Source: Patella vulgata (lineage: Eukaryota > Mollusca > Gastropoda > Patellidae). From it: a DNA stretch of 64,000 nucleotides. The first letter of the stretch is position 1; the number at the start of each line of letters is the position of its first letter. Made by a program: the position numbers and the translations under genes. The notes beneath the pieces are model-generated. The model ran no database searches, had not been told where the DNA came from, and worked only from the letters and a program-made list of their open reading frames with translations. The stretch lies in NCBI RefSeq assembly GCF_932274485.2, contig NC_065883.2, positions 13,390,222-13,454,221 of the forward strand, in the 5' to 3' direction. Of the stretch, positions 1 through 11,200 are shown one piece after another.

Positions 1-278
1 TGGCACAAAATTCACAATTTCATGTAGGCCTACAAGTTTATTGGTGAGTGACCATAGTTGCTGATACATGCTTGTCTACACTCTTTAGATAGCTATATAC
101 CCAGTATGCATGTGTGACAGGTATAGCTCCGGCTAGGATTTTAAAGATGCAGAGTCAGCCATAAAGGCGCTCTACTAGCCCAATGGCAATAGGATATACA
201 CAATGTTTACTGGCTTATTTCCCTCACACACACCATATTTACAAACAGATTAATACAACCTTTTACACATACACTTAC

Positions 279-3200
279 CTAGTGAAGCCACTTTAATAAT
301 AATAGCCTCTACTTTACAGTTGATCATTTCTTGTAGCAATTCTTCTTGATCTCGTCTCCATAGATAGGCTAGAGATGTTAACCCCAGTCTTTCACATCTA
401 TCAAAATAGAGTAGAAAATAAAATAATGTATAGCAGAATTCAGATTGCATAAAACCTTTGTAAAGTTACTTACATGTAAGTTCAATACCGTAAAATCCCA
501 AATAATTCACTTGTGGGTTAATCAAGGCAGTCCAAGGCTATAATTAATAGTTGCTATAGTAATAAAGGTAAATTATAAATTGATATAAATATATGTGTTT
601 CTACTTACACATTTTCTACTCTTACTCTCTGATAATCTGATAAAATGGCACCACATGATACACCCTCTATATGTAATTCACTCTGAAATAAAACATAAGA
701 CAATTCAGGTTAGTTTCGTGTAAAATTTTCTGCTCCAACCAGTCTAATGATAACAAACATACGCCATGAAGTGTGCTATGAGAAACTTGGTTACTTCGGG
801 ACTAACATATGGTTCAATTCTATTTAAATAATCTGCTTGTGCGTAGGGGTCTTTAGCAGTGGGAGGAAACCGGAGAAACCGGAGAAAACCCACAAGCTTG
901 GACAGGCAACCCTATTCCTTGTCACGTACAGCTGTGGAATGGAAAACACGCCAGCTAACTCAGTGACAGACCTTATGATACAGTGCGCACACTAACCATT
1001 CTGCCATCCACCCCCACCCCCCTTACTCACTGAGTCACTGTGGTTCCTGTGACATCATGGTAATACACAGACAATGTCAGGCACAAATTCAGCCTAAATT
1101 CCAGTTAGTTTTTTCCTGTGTTTTATATAATTTATCTTTATACATGTCCGACACAAAGTTTAAAATGTCAGGTATATCTAAGATCGTTATTTTCAAGTCT
1201 GACAGGAGTCATGATGAACCTTGACTTTCGATTGTCTTCAGACTGGAAGTACTATAGGAGATTGTTATGATACTGTTGGCATGGTGTTTAGACTTTTTCT
1301 TTTTAAAAATACAATAATATTGTAATTATAGGGAAGGCTAAGAGGGTACAATAAAGAAGGGAGATAACCAATACACTATATTCTGTCTAGTTTAAACCAA
1401 GTGGTTCAAGCGACAACTATAACACACACATTGTAATTATATTTTCAATTATATTTTCACTTGTACATTGCTTGCTTATTTCTAAAATGTAAATCCATTC
1501 CAGAGACAACTATAACACACTTACTGTAATCATACTTTCATGTGTACATTGATTATTTATTACTAAACTTTAAATACATGTATCTATATCTGATAGGGAG
1601 AGGGGTTTAATATAGGCTATGTCTGTTCCCCAATATCTATTCAGATACAAATCTGAATAAAAATATTGCTTATAAAAAAAAAAAGTTTGCAAGAATGTAA
1701 ATAGAACTTCTATTTACCTTGATAGTTTTTAATAATTCGTACAAATCCTCAACTTCATCATCTTTTGTTGGCTGATAATATCTATCTATTTGTTTCGATC
1801 TACCTTCAATTGTTCTTCTATATAACGGTAAACTCATAGCTTCAGCATACATCTCTATACCATGATGACCAACAGTCTGATACATATAACTATCAAGCTC
1901 ATCTACTCAATATAAACAAAGATACATAATCTCCCATTTAATAGCAACATATATGTATATAACTATCAAACTCATCTATTCAATATAAACATAGATACAT
2001 AATATCTCCCATTTAATACTAACATACATGTATATAACTATCAAACTCATCTATTCAATATAAACAAAGATACATAATATCTCCAATTTAATACTAACAT
2101 ACATGTATATAACTATCAAACTCATCTATTCAATATAGACAAAGATACATAATCTCCCATTTAATACTAACATATATAACTATCAAATGAAATGAAAGGC
2201 GGTTTAACGTCCTACTTTTTTAAAATGAGAAATATAGGGTTTCAAATCTTTCCAAATTTTATTAATATTTTGACAATGAAAAAAGAAAGTCAATGAAAAA
2301 TATGAAACTACTTGATTATAATCTATACACTATTATCGAACATAAATGCTGATAATGAATTTGGGAGAACATGAGGATTTTAAACTTAAGTTAAGAATTT
2401 ACTCAACTTACAATAACAGTTCATGAGTGATATCTTTGATCCAGAAATACAAACATTTGCACATAGTTTCTTATTGATGTATTTGATACATTAAAACAAC
2501 AATTTAATTAAAATAAGGCAAACAATTTTGAGTAAATTCTTAACTTAAGTCTGAGAATGTTTTGTGAAACCTGGGTTTGGAGCATGCTGAACTTATTAAT
2601 ACATGTAAATATCTATATCTCACCACAATCTTTTGGTTTAAGATTTGCTAATGCTACCAGTTGATGTCCTTCTGCCACACACTGCATCATATTATAACAA
2701 CTGTCTTTACCACCACTGTGTAATATAGATATATAAATTACAAGACATTAACCTGTTAACTGCGTAGTTGTTAAAACGTTAACTACCCCCTATTGTGTAA
2801 TTAATTTGACGAAAAAGGTCATTTTGGGACCTTTTTATTCCTGAATACAAAGGTAAGTGGCATGAAACCAAATTAAAACTAACGGTAAATAGAGTTGTCT
2901 CCCTTCGATTAGATTTCTTCGACCAGACGTAATATAACGTCCTACACATGCTGCGATCGTATGTTCGAAGAATAGGTTGGAAAAAATACCTCCAAGGCGT
3001 TATATTACGTCTACACACAGTGAGTGGGAGTTGTCCAGGACGTTATATAACGTCCTACGCAGTTAACGAGTTAAAATAATCTAATAAAACAAACCAATAA
3101 CAACTGTTGCAATCCTGTGTACACTATTATAGTGCTTTAATGCTTCACAATCAGAGAGAGAGAGAAGAGAGAGAGAGTGTAACATCCACTTGTCCACTCG

Positions 3201-5430
3201 ACACAAACCAGGTCTAACATATGGTTCAATTTTATTTCAATAATTAGCTTGCATGTAGGGATCTTTAGCAGTGGGAGGGAACCGGAGGTCCTAGAAAAAA
3301 CCCACAAGGTTGGACAGGCGATCCTACTCCTTGTCACGTACAAACTGGGAATTGAAACCATGCCACTTAACTCAATGACAGACCTGCTGATTCAACCCAA
3401 ATTATATGGAAAACAATCACTGGTTTATACACATATAGCACAACGTTTCGACAAGTATTCTCTTAGGCTATATGGATATGTGTTAGGGTGCCCCACCACA
3501 AATAAATATCTCCAAATACCTTGACAATTACACCACAATATTTATATATATACTAATCCTTAAATCAGTTTCGTACTTTTATAGTCACTAAATAAACGAT
3601 CATGTTGTACTTAATAAGCTATGACCATTTAACAATCAATATATAATAGACTGAAAATGGTTATGAGTGTTGGCCATAACATCTGGGCACTTTTGAGTAA
3701 AAAATAGGTTACATGCCCTTGTTTTGAAAGTAGTCTTGCTTAACCAGTCTACTGACCATTCTTCGTCGATTGACAGGACGGGATAATCAAGACTACTTTT
3801 TTTACGAAACATAACAGACAGCTGGAATAAGTAATTGAATTTAGAAACACGCACAGTAGGCAACTCAACTAATTTTTTAAGAACCTTGTAAAAGTAAAAT
3901 GAAACTACTGCTAGTATCATGATCTTGCCTAACCCGAGTGTTGCAGAGATATTATTTGTAGGCCTACTAAACCAAAAGATGTCGCTCCTAATGGTATATT
4001 TAATGATAAAGCAATTTATAAAATAAAGTGAACGTAATTTCTAAAGCTGCTGTAATAACCAAAAAGATAAATATTACTACTATTCAGAGAGAGAGAGAGA
4101 AATGGGGTTTAACGTCCACACGACACAAACTAGGTCATTTCGGGACTAACATATGGTTTAATTTTATTTACATAATTCGCTTGCGCGTAGGGGTCTTTAG
4201 CAGTGGGAGGAAACTGGAGGACCCGGAGAAAACCCACGAGGTTGGACAGGCGACCCTACTCCTTGCCATGTACAACTGGGGATTCGAAACCACGCCAGTC
4301 GACTCAATGACAGACTTTATGATACAGTGCGCGCACGCTAACCATTCAGCCATCCAACCCCCCACTACTATTCAGAAATGAAATGAAATGGGGTTTAACG
4401 TCCTACTGTTCTGCTCCTAACCTGGGCTAATGAAGACAGGCATACGCCATACTGTGTGCTATGAGGGAAATTTTGCCCGGGCAGTGGCACTACGGCCTAC
4501 TCTTATATCGAATTCCAACTGCCAAGGGATCTTTTACGTGCACGCCAATGTGTACACGGGACCTCGGTTTTTCGTCCCATCCGAACGACTAGACAGCTGT
4601 CCTTGTCAGGCCCTCCGTCCTGCATCACTGACAAGGGGAAACCACGCCGGAACATCGGGATGAACTTTCTCGGCCAATGCAGGGATCGAACACCCGACCT
4701 CCAGGCTAGCGAGCCAGCGTGCCAGCGTCTTACCCACTTAGCCACGTGATCCCCGACTACTATTCAGAATCCTCAACAAAATATTTTTTAGGGCTGTAAT
4801 AGTTGATAGATGTGTAGAGAATTTCACATGCGATGGCTATTTATTATTAGGGTGACCACCTTTGCTTGATCATATTGCAGGACATTTCAGAAAAATATAT
4901 GTTGCTCAAAAACCCTCTTATTTTCTGTGGAGTCGTGGATGAGGGAGCTGCTCACTCTGAACGCCGTTTAAGCATGTGACCGCACATAGACTTACGAATC
5001 GTGTTGCATGTGCAGAATGTTTGAGAAACAGAATTATAAGTTGTAGATTATGTTTAGGTCTAATTATTAGTCTACGAATCTTTGGAAAAGGTAATGTAAT
5101 ACTTGAATAGATCATCCTGAGACTAGATTCACGCATAATAATAATTATTATACTGTATAGAAATCTTGCATGTGAACAATTGCGGGACATTTTGGCTGGT
5201 TTTAGGGACGCAGTGCTGAGTGTTATCTCACCGCATGACTAGCTAGCCAGAAATCACTTGAGACATTCGCCGTGTCGAGTTCAACTTTCAGTCCGGAAAA
5301 TTTTGGGCAGTGGCAGTGATTATTTTCCATGTAAATTGGATTGTGTTTTTTTAATAAACTATCTGTAGTATTTCTAAAATGAGGACAGGTCCAACCGCCA
5401 ATATTACCTAATCAAAGCCACGACCTTCAT
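279..5430 (-). CDS. DPH6: Diphthine-ammonia ligase (DPH6/ATPBD4), 5' five exons, partial
   Basis: DPH6 catalyses the last step of diphthamide synthesis: ATP-dependent amidation of diphthine on the translocation factor eEF2, in the cytosol. Exons on the minus strand: 5408-5430, 2624-2715, 1718-1902, 609-682, 279-397; all junctions are GT-AG and phases join (493 nt, about 164 residues of a family length near 267). Exon 1 encodes MKVVALIS, and joining to exon 2 completes the N-type ATP-pyrophosphatase PP-loop SGGKDS (residues 8-13). Exon 2 continues CYNMMQCVAEGHQLVALANL. Exon 3 has DELDSYMYQTVGHHG and LPLYRRTIEGRS; exon 4 has GAILSDYQRVRVENV; exon 5 has LAYLWRRDQEELLQEM and AIIIKVASLG. These match the human protein as I remember it. 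The remaining C-terminal ~100 residues must lie beyond the left edge; nothing in 1-278 looks like the next exon. Intron 1 is 2.7 kb and holds SINEs. Confidence 0.95.
785..1021 (-). mobile_element. SINE family A copy (DPH6 intron)
   Basis: Family A is a tRNA-derived SINE. Read on its own strand it has a tRNA-like head (TGGCCGAATGGTTAG A-box-like, GGTTTCGAATCCC B-box), a core containing GGGTTTTCTCCGGGTCCTCC, and a 3' tail GGACGTTAAACCCCATTTC followed by (TC)n. This copy keeps head and core but has lost the extreme tail. Confidence 0.8.
1886..2180. repeat. Tandem array (~73-75 bp x4 plus partial) on DPH6 exon 3 acceptor
   Basis: The motif 'ataactatcaa(g/a)ctcatct' recurs at 1886, 1959, 2034, 2109 and, cut short, 2176. 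The first copy is the 5' end of DPH6 exon 3 and its splice acceptor. The others reproduce the minus-strand acceptor TAG|ATGAG plus about 17 exon bases in the intron. See findings. Confidence 0.9.
2185..2215 (-). mobile_element. SINE family B 3'-tail fragment
   Basis: 'atgaaatgaaaggcggttta' and 'acgtcctac' are the tail of SINE family B (see the full copy at 4377-4755). Confidence 0.55.
2360..2577. mobile_element. MITE family E
   Basis: Long imperfect terminal inverted repeats. The left end reads ...TTAAGTTAAGAATTTACTCAA and the right end TTGAGTAAATTCTTAACTTA followed by AGTCTGAGAATG and GTGAAACC. The same termini bound the element at 16636-16775. No coding capacity, so a non-autonomous DNA element. 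Confidence 0.65.
3153..3392 (-). mobile_element. SINE family A copy, head-truncated
   Basis: (AG)n tail, then the family A tail and core, ending within 'caatgacagacc'; the tRNA-like head is missing, as expected of 5' truncation during reverse transcription. Confidence 0.75.
4089..4363 (-). mobile_element. SINE family A, full length with target duplication
   Basis: Complete from the (AG)n-preceded 'aaatggggtttaacgtccac' tail to the head 'ccattcagccatccaacccc'. Flanked by the 13-bp direct repeat ACTACTATTCAGA at 4076-4088 and 4364-4376. Confidence 0.9.
4377..4755 (-). mobile_element. SINE family B, full-length reference copy
   Basis: A second tRNA-derived SINE. On its own strand the head reads GTGGCTAAGTGGGTAAGACG (A-box region) and GGTGTTCGATCCCTG (B-box, at 4679-4694 in reverse). 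The body includes GGATGGGACGAAAAACCGAG, and the tail GGACGTTAAACCCCATTTCA is followed by TTTCATTTC repeats. It is flanked by ACTACTATTCAGA at 4364-4376 and 4756-4768, the same target used by the adjacent family A SINE. Confidence 0.92.
4770..5400. other. DPH6 intron 1, no feature recognised
   Basis: AT-rich intron sequence between the SINE pair and DPH6 exon 1. I see no exon with plausible splice signals and no clear repeat copy. Confidence 0.5.
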
Positions 5431-5563
5431 TATTATGATATAAGTTGAAAACAATTTCGACAATAATAAAACAAAAACATCACACACACGTGTGTTTACA
5501 CCGGAAGTCAGATCTATATAAGCACGCATGCGTAACACGTACTTCCACGTTTGTAATGTTTTG
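5431..5563. promoter_or_regulatory. Head-to-head promoter DPH6/GOLGA5 and GOLGA5 exon 1 donor
   Basis: Only about 130 bp separate the DPH6 start codon (minus, 5430) from a strong 5' splice site TTG|GTGAGT on the plus strand (exon end 5563), the probable end of the non-coding first exon of GOLGA5. Between them lie CCGGAAGT (5501-5508, ETS-family consensus) and the palindrome ACGCATGCGT (5524-5533, NRF1-like), both typical of bidirectional housekeeping promoters. A TATA-like 'ctatataag' lies at 5514-5522. The exact transcription starts are inferred. Confidence 0.6.
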
Positions 5564-5896
5564 GTGAGTTGACAGTCCTAAATTTAGGAATTTTGGTTAT
5601 TTACACCCATTAATTTTAATTTTAACCCTATATATGTTGACAAATAGATTAATTCTTTTAAAGTGATATCCATAACCTATACTTATTAGAACGCAGGGTA
5701 GTAAAGTTGGACAAGTGGGTGAGTAATGCAGACTTTTGGCAGATGAAAAACTAAAAATAAGTCAACAAAGTTGTTGAACAAGAAAACAAAATGTAAATCT
5801 AACTATGATCATATTGGAAATAACCTAGTCTATTGTTATTTTCATGATCAATAATCTTATTAACATTAGTCACTGGCTAATCAGCATGGGGATACA

Positions 5897-6712
5897 GTCA
5901 AGGCTTAAATGAGCTAAATCGCTAATAATAATATTTGGGACCTAGAAATTGACCCAAATGGGTCGCAACACATATAATAATGTAATCTGATTGTATATAA
6001 ACTGATTTAGATTCAATTATTTCCATTTTGACTCTTAATTTCAAATCAGTTATGTCCAGCGAAATACGGCCTGTGTCTCAACCCTATAGCAATTTCTAGC
6101 GTCTGGTTATTCCAGTATATTGAGCAGGTGGGTTCTCCAGTTGAATATGTGTAGCCTCGTTCTTTCAGGTCACTTGTTGCAAATAACCCTAAAACGCACT
6201 ATGGTACACGATTCGTGTACCAATGGTAAAATGTCAAGGCTTAAATGAGCTAAATCGCTAATATTTGGGACCTAGAAATTGACCCAAATGGGTCGCAACA
6301 CATATAATAATGTAATCTGATTGTATATAAACTGATTTAGATTCAATTGTTTCCATTTTGACTCTTAATTTCAAATCAGTTATGTCCAGCGAAATACGGC
6401 CTGTGTCTCAACCCTATAGCAATTTCTAGCGTCTGGTTATTCCAGTATATTGAGCAGGTGGGTTCTCCAGTTGAATATGTGTAGCCTCGTTCTTTCAGGT
6501 CACTTGTTGCAAATGACGCTAAAACGCACTATGGTACACGATTCGTGTACCAATGGTAAAATGTTTATTCTGTCTTAAACATAGGATATCTGAAGCTTGT
6601 CTTTTCCTGGTAAGATCACAACATCAATGTTGATTTGAATTGACAAATAATTCGTATTTTCAACGTGTATGACTTTGGATGATATTGAGTTAGAGACTTA
6701 GCTACTTTAATT
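5897..6712 (+). repeat. Repeat family C with internal ~330-bp tandem duplication
   Basis: Copies 5897-6232 and 6233-6562 are nearly identical, differing by a 6-bp indel and a few substitutions. Each holds 'atttgggacctagaaattga' and 'atggtacacgattcgtgtac'. The unit plus the sequence to about 6712 recurs at 30290-30785, and part recurs inverted at 43210-43390, so this is an interspersed element locally duplicated in GOLGA5 intron 1. Confidence 0.8.
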
Positions 6713-7731
6713 ATAGTAGACCTACTGTTACCGGTAGGCCTACTGTAGGCCTAGTGGTGTTATGTTTTCGATCAGTGTTATGTTACTAATTTACTGTAGT
6801 CAACTTGTATTGTCGCCGACACAGTGAGTTGTGTTGGACCCTATATAAGGCTATAATTATAGGTGTCGACAGGGAAGAAAATTTGCAGAGGTTGCAAGAT
6901 TAATATTTGTTGGAGGATATGCCATGGGTGTGTCATTTTGCGACTTATCAATGTAGGATGTTTTTAACTGTGAGATAAGAATTTTAATGATATTTTCTTC
7001 CATTATTGAAATATGTAGGCTATCCAAAAATCTGTCTCAGTTATAACTCTCACATCATGTACTCATTGTCGCGAGACATTATCACTCTAACTTTCTGAAA
7101 ATTTCAAATGCATTGTATCTTCAAAGGCTCAGTACAACAGTAGGTCATTCTGTACAGAAATTTACAAAATAAAATATCTACATGTAATTGTATGCCCCAC
7201 AGCACTATTGATTGAAGTTTAATTAGATAATAGAACATATAATATAGTGCACAATAAAGTTGTTCGCCCAGTGGCCATACAGTATTGTTTCTATACCGGT
7301 AATGATAACAGCAAAGGTTATGTAATGTATCATGTATGTTTTATGTGTAGTTCTATGGGTAAAACATGTACCTGCTAATAATAATCTATGGTCTTTATAT
7401 TTTTTTTATTTTTACCTTACATGCACGAAAGCATGTATTTTGCTTTTAAACATGTAAAATATTTTAAGTAGATACTGTACGCCTATAATATTCCACTAAT
7501 TTGTAATTGGTATACAAAATAATTGGTTTACATGCAGCAACAACATAGGATACAGAGATCTCAACAGAACTTGTTAAAACTTTTTGAGATTTTCATTAGA
7601 GCATAAGGAAGAACCCTATCAAATTTTAAAATTTTACCTCTAATATGGAATGTTTTCCATTTGATGAGATTTATTATTTTTTTTCTACAGAGATCTTTGA
7701 TTACTAGATGTATACCAGATAGTGATTGAAG

Positions 7732-8214
7732 ATGTCGAGTTGGTTGTCTGCCGTCGCAGGTACAGCAGAAGGTTTCCTCAATAAATTAGACCAGTCAGCA
7801 GCTGAAGCTCTAAATAATCCTGAAGATGAACCAAATCAATTTAACTTTATTGGGACCACTCCACCAGATACTACTACTGTTAAGGAATCATCATCATCAC
7901 CATTTCTTTCCTCATCACAGAGTGTTCCCTCACGTCTGCATGCGCTAAGAACCAGTACAGATCCAGCATCATCATTGATAAGTTCCCCGATACGTCAGTC
8001 GACACCTAAGCCAAAATCTCCTGCAGATAAACCCTTATTAGCTGCCAAATCTAAAGAAGAGGTGAGCATAACTGATTTTTCCCTGATGATAATCTATAAA
8101 AGCAATACCGGTTTCCACCCACTTCTAAAGACCCCTGTGTGAAAGCAAATTATTGAAATAAAATTGAACCATGTGTTAGTCCTGAAATGACCTAATTTGT
8201 GCCGAGTGGGCCTT

Positions 8215-8260
<46 letters not shown>

Positions 8261-11200
8261 AAAGCAATAAACAAAGGAAATGTATCTTAAAAAATATTCA
8301 CCCATGACAATAGAAAGCATGTTTTCTGTTATAATGAACCAAGGTGTGATTCCATTCCAACCGATCTGATCAGAGTACAGATCTGAAGTTTTGTTTTATT
8401 ATACTTTCCATGACATCCACCCCAATAGGTCTGACAGGTTTGTGTGTGAAATCACGCCAGCAGGGGTCAAATATTTGATAGAATGGCTTAGACTATTCAT
8501 TTTTAGCTTTTGTTTTGTTCTGAACTGCTTTATAGATGAATCCCAGAATTCTATGCTTACCTTGCATTAGTGTTGAAAATCGGATCGAGATTTGTGATCC
8601 GAATACTTTTGTTTGCTATCCGAATACAATTCGTTGGATAATTCGGAAACGTGAAATTCTTGAACAAAATCACATCAAAAGTTCATATACTCATAATTTC
8701 TTACTTATTTCAATGTTTATGAGTGTCTGTATATGTCGAGTATGAAATCTTACTTTTGATTTGCAAATTGTTTGAGCCGCGAAGAAAAAAACGTGCCTAC
8801 CTTTAGCCGCAATTATTAAGACTATCCATGATATCCCAAAAAATCAACGAGGTGAATAAATTTGTGTATAACTGCTCCTGTAATCCGCTGCCCTCCCACT
8901 TATCATTTTTGCTCAATCAACACCAATGAAAAAAGTAAAATAAAAAAATCTAACATTTATTCCACCAAGGTCGTTTGCCTCATTCTGATAATCTACGGCT
9001 ATTGAACCAATCAGTAAGTGAGAATATACGTGACCTAGGTCGTTATGAATAAATTACATCGCGGGAAGTCTAAAAACAGTGTTAACTTGTATCCCGTAAA
9101 CCCAGCATAAAACAGAATGTGATTTATTTAAAAACCCTTCCAAATTCTGTGGTAGTGAAGTAAATGTAATGAATTTCTACTTCTGATTAACCTCACTTCT
9201 TACCCCATTAAACCCAATTTCCCCTCTGATTGCTCGTAAGAATTATTGTATTTAGATGCTTGTTATTTTCATATTCTAAATACATGTTGTGCTGTTTAAT
9301 TGTTTTAGCTGAAAAAGAAAGATTCTGATGAGGCATTGTTTGAGTTTTTGAACAGTAAAGATCCTGTGGAGATGAAGAAGAAAGCTACACCAAGTAGTAG
9401 TTCCCAGCATTCTCGTCAGTCTAGTACATCTTCTGTTTTATCTTCTAAAAACAACAATAAACCAGCAGATATATCAGTTACAACAACTATACCTACTACA
9501 ACAGGTAATAAATATAGGTTTAAAACTTACTACAGGTAATGGATATACATGTACATGTAAGCGTACCTGTATACGGAAGAACTTACACAATGTCTTATAT
9601 ATCAGTTACAACAACTATACCTACTACAACAGGTAATAAGATATAGGTTTAAAACTTACTACAGGTAATGGATATAAGCGTACCTGCATATGGAAGAATT
9701 TACATAATGTCTTACTAATTATATTTGTTATAATAGTAAGTGCATGAGAACCGCACTACACACAAACAAAACCGATAAGACAAACCTGCAGACAAGAAAA
9801 AAAGAGATAGAAATGGGGTTTAACATCCACTTGACACAAACTAGGTCATTTCGGGACTACATATGGTTCAATTTTTATTTCAATAATTTGCATGCACGTG
9901 ACGTAGGGGTCTTTAGGAGTGGGAGTAAACAGGAGGACCCAGAGAAAACCCATGAGGTTGGACAGGCGACCCTACTCCTTGTCACATATAAGCAGGGAAT
10001 CAAAACCACGCCACTTGACTCAATGACAGACCTTTTGATGCAATGCACACATGTTAACCATTCGGCCATCCAATCCCCACAGGCAAGACAAACTGCATAG
10101 ACACAGCAAGAAATAAACAATACATATAAAATCAAGTGAATAGATCCGGGGGCCAGTTGTGAGTGTCCATTGCACTGTACAGTCCCGGGGCCTGTAATAA
10201 TACAAGCACAGACGTAATAGAAATAATGCTGGTGAATAAATAAATAAATGACTGTAAATATCTACTGTATTAATAGATATAATCTTAAAGTTATCCGTTA
10301 ATTTCTTCTACTCCTGACATAAGTAATAATTTCCCAGAGGTGCAACAAAGAACACCCAAAACTTGCAGGGGACGCTGGCTTGTTTATATACTGGTAATCT
10401 GCAGAGGATGCTGAGTGTTCCGAAATTTTCAATTTCTCAACTACAGTGGACTCTGTCAAATTCAACATCGTACGGGATCGTTAAAATACAAACCAGAAGT
10501 ATTATTGTAACTTCAAAAACCTTTCTGTACATTCAAAATTTTATTACATCAATTTTTATTTTATTTAACATGCGTAGGCATTTTGAATAGGTCAAGTCTG
10601 TTGTTAATTCATCGTCTTCAGTTGATTCTCACTTGCCTTTGGTGTCACATGTTCATTGATAATCTGTCATTCTATGTCCAGGTTGTCGTCACACGGTTGG
10701 GATAGATCCGTAGGGTGAACAAACTTAGGGATTCAGGTTCAATCGGCATGCGCAACAAATGTTTCCAACAGGTGCTAGGAATATTTTTACGACTGTAAAT
10801 ATTTCGTGGGAAAATGTGTGGGTATTCTTGAGTATTTGTCACAACTGTCTTACAAGAGCTTATAAAATTATCAAAGTAATCAACAAAGACCTACGCGGGC
10901 GAGTTTTAATCTCACCGATAATTGATTGGTGATTGCTTGTTAATCTTTTGTGGCTTCACACCCACTGATTGAAGGCCGGATTATACAGTGTTGATTCAAT
11001 GGAAATCATGTGACGGGACGGCTGATTGATGTCGTTATTCGGAATATTCAGAGTACGGATTACTCAAAGATTTTTTGGCTGAAATAATAAGGAAATAAAT
11101 CAGGACATGAAAATGATGTTGGATTTCACAGATTGCCGGAGTATTCAGAGGTTGGATGTGTTTGTAAATATTGAAATTGACTTGGAGACTCAACGTCCAT

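Noticed and set aside
4430-4663. Open frame MKTGIRHTVCYEGNFARAVA and relatives (15829-16086, 47794-48000, 56973-57209)
   Set aside because: Translation of SINE B body, not a gene family.
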